NCBI GenBank assembly: GCA_021811865.1
Contig: JAKAQB010000087.1
Span: forward strand, 1-12,406
Reading direction: 5' to 3'
From: Actinomycetes bacterium
Lineage (GTDB): Bacteria > Actinomycetota > Acidimicrobiia > Acidimicrobiales > Palsa-688
DNA length: 12,406 bases
Shown here: positions 12,130-12,406 of the stretch, in pieces
Layout: each line of letters starts with the position of its first letter
Position numbering within the stretch: position 1 is the first letter of the stretch
Notes under the pieces: model-generated
The model's input: the letters and a program-made list of their open reading frames with translations, nothing else
Databases searched by the model: none
What the model was told of the DNA's origin: nothing
Program-made: the position numbers and the translations under genes

Positions 12130-12406
12130 GCGCGGCGCCCTTTGTGCAGCTGTCGCACCACTGGCCCCTCGTGCCGATCCGTGGGGCGTGACGGCCGGAC
12201 GGTGTCGAGGATGCACCCGAAGTCGCGCACCGTGCGGATGTGCCCGTCGACGGACTTCGACGGGATCACGCCGGGTGCCCACACGTCGTGGCTGAGCCGG
12301 TGGCGAGAGACCACCGCTCCCGCTGACCTCACCAGCACCGCGAGGAGCTGCAGCTCCTCCGGCGGGATGACCAGCGCTCGGTCCCCGACGTGCAGAGGTG
12401 GGCGTC
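12123..12406 (-). CDS. OmpR-type winged-helix regulator, C-terminal part (5' end outside window)
   Basis: The frame enters from the right edge and reads PPLHVGDRALVIPPEELQLL then AVLVRSAGAVVSRHRLSHDV and WAPGVIPSKSVDGHIRTVR. This is the DNA-binding domain of OmpR/PhoB response regulators: opening beta strands, the xEExxLLxxL helix, GxVVSRxxLxxxVW, and the recognition helix SVDGHIRTVR. The rest, DFGCILDTVRPSRPTDRHEG onward, lacks the usual RGxGYR wing, so the 3' end may be altered. The receiver domain, if any, is outside the window. The stop (12123-12125) lies inside the first codons of arsR (ATGCTGA), so the two genes were co-translated. A role upstream of ars genes is inferred only. Confidence 0.65.
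   Translation of the reverse strand, partial: RPPLHVGDRALVIPPEELQLLAVLVRSAGAVVSRHRLSHDVWAPGVIPSKSVDGHIRTVRDFGCILDTVRPSRPTDRHEGPVVRQLHKGRRAC

Overview
This is high-GC DNA (roughly 70% by eye) from an actinobacterium-like chromosome. The evidence is the strong G/C bias at third codon positions, a DUF3097-family gene (a family I know mainly from Actinobacteria), a SpoIID-domain protein in a high-GC genome, and actinobacterial-style sigma factor and integrase genes. I cannot name a genus; an Acidimicrobiia-like lineage is only a guess.

Left part (1-4102), housekeeping and surface sugars. A SpoIID/LytB-domain protein runs in from the left edge. It converges on a minus-strand pair: gmd (GDP-mannose 4,6-dehydratase) and a cupin sugar epimerase of the RmlC superfamily. 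A DUF3097 gene is divergent from that pair. Between 4099 and 4791 there is only debris: a short minus-strand coding-like fragment and a shattered OafA/YrhL-type acyltransferase. Together these suggest a surface-polysaccharide locus that has lost its acylation gene.

Middle part (4781-6494). A (TGAG)7 microsatellite abuts tRNA-Lys(CTT). tRNA-His(GTG) follows, with a dense run of G-triplets at its 3' end. Then come an intact RpoD-like sigma factor and tRNA-Arg(TCT).

Right part (6495-12406), accessory DNA probably inserted at tRNA-Arg. It opens with an excisionase-like HTH gene and a complete tyrosine recombinase, followed by small HTH genes. Two of these, overlapping by GTGA, lead into a type I restriction-modification HsdM subunit. 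HsdM stops just before its SAM-binding motif. The next intact gene is arsM (arsenite methyltransferase), with its own promoter and an ArsR-like inverted repeat over the -10. Facing it on the minus strand is a decaying row: the end of an OmpR-type winged-helix protein, an arsR broken by two frameshifts but keeping the Cys-x-Cys arsenic-sensing motif, a frameshifted DUF2180-like zinc protein, an unrecognised broken fragment, and the C-terminal piece of an SQR-like flavoprotein. The picture is an arsenic-detoxification island in which arsM survives while its neighbours decay. No right-hand attachment site is visible, so the far boundary lies outside the window or has been lost.
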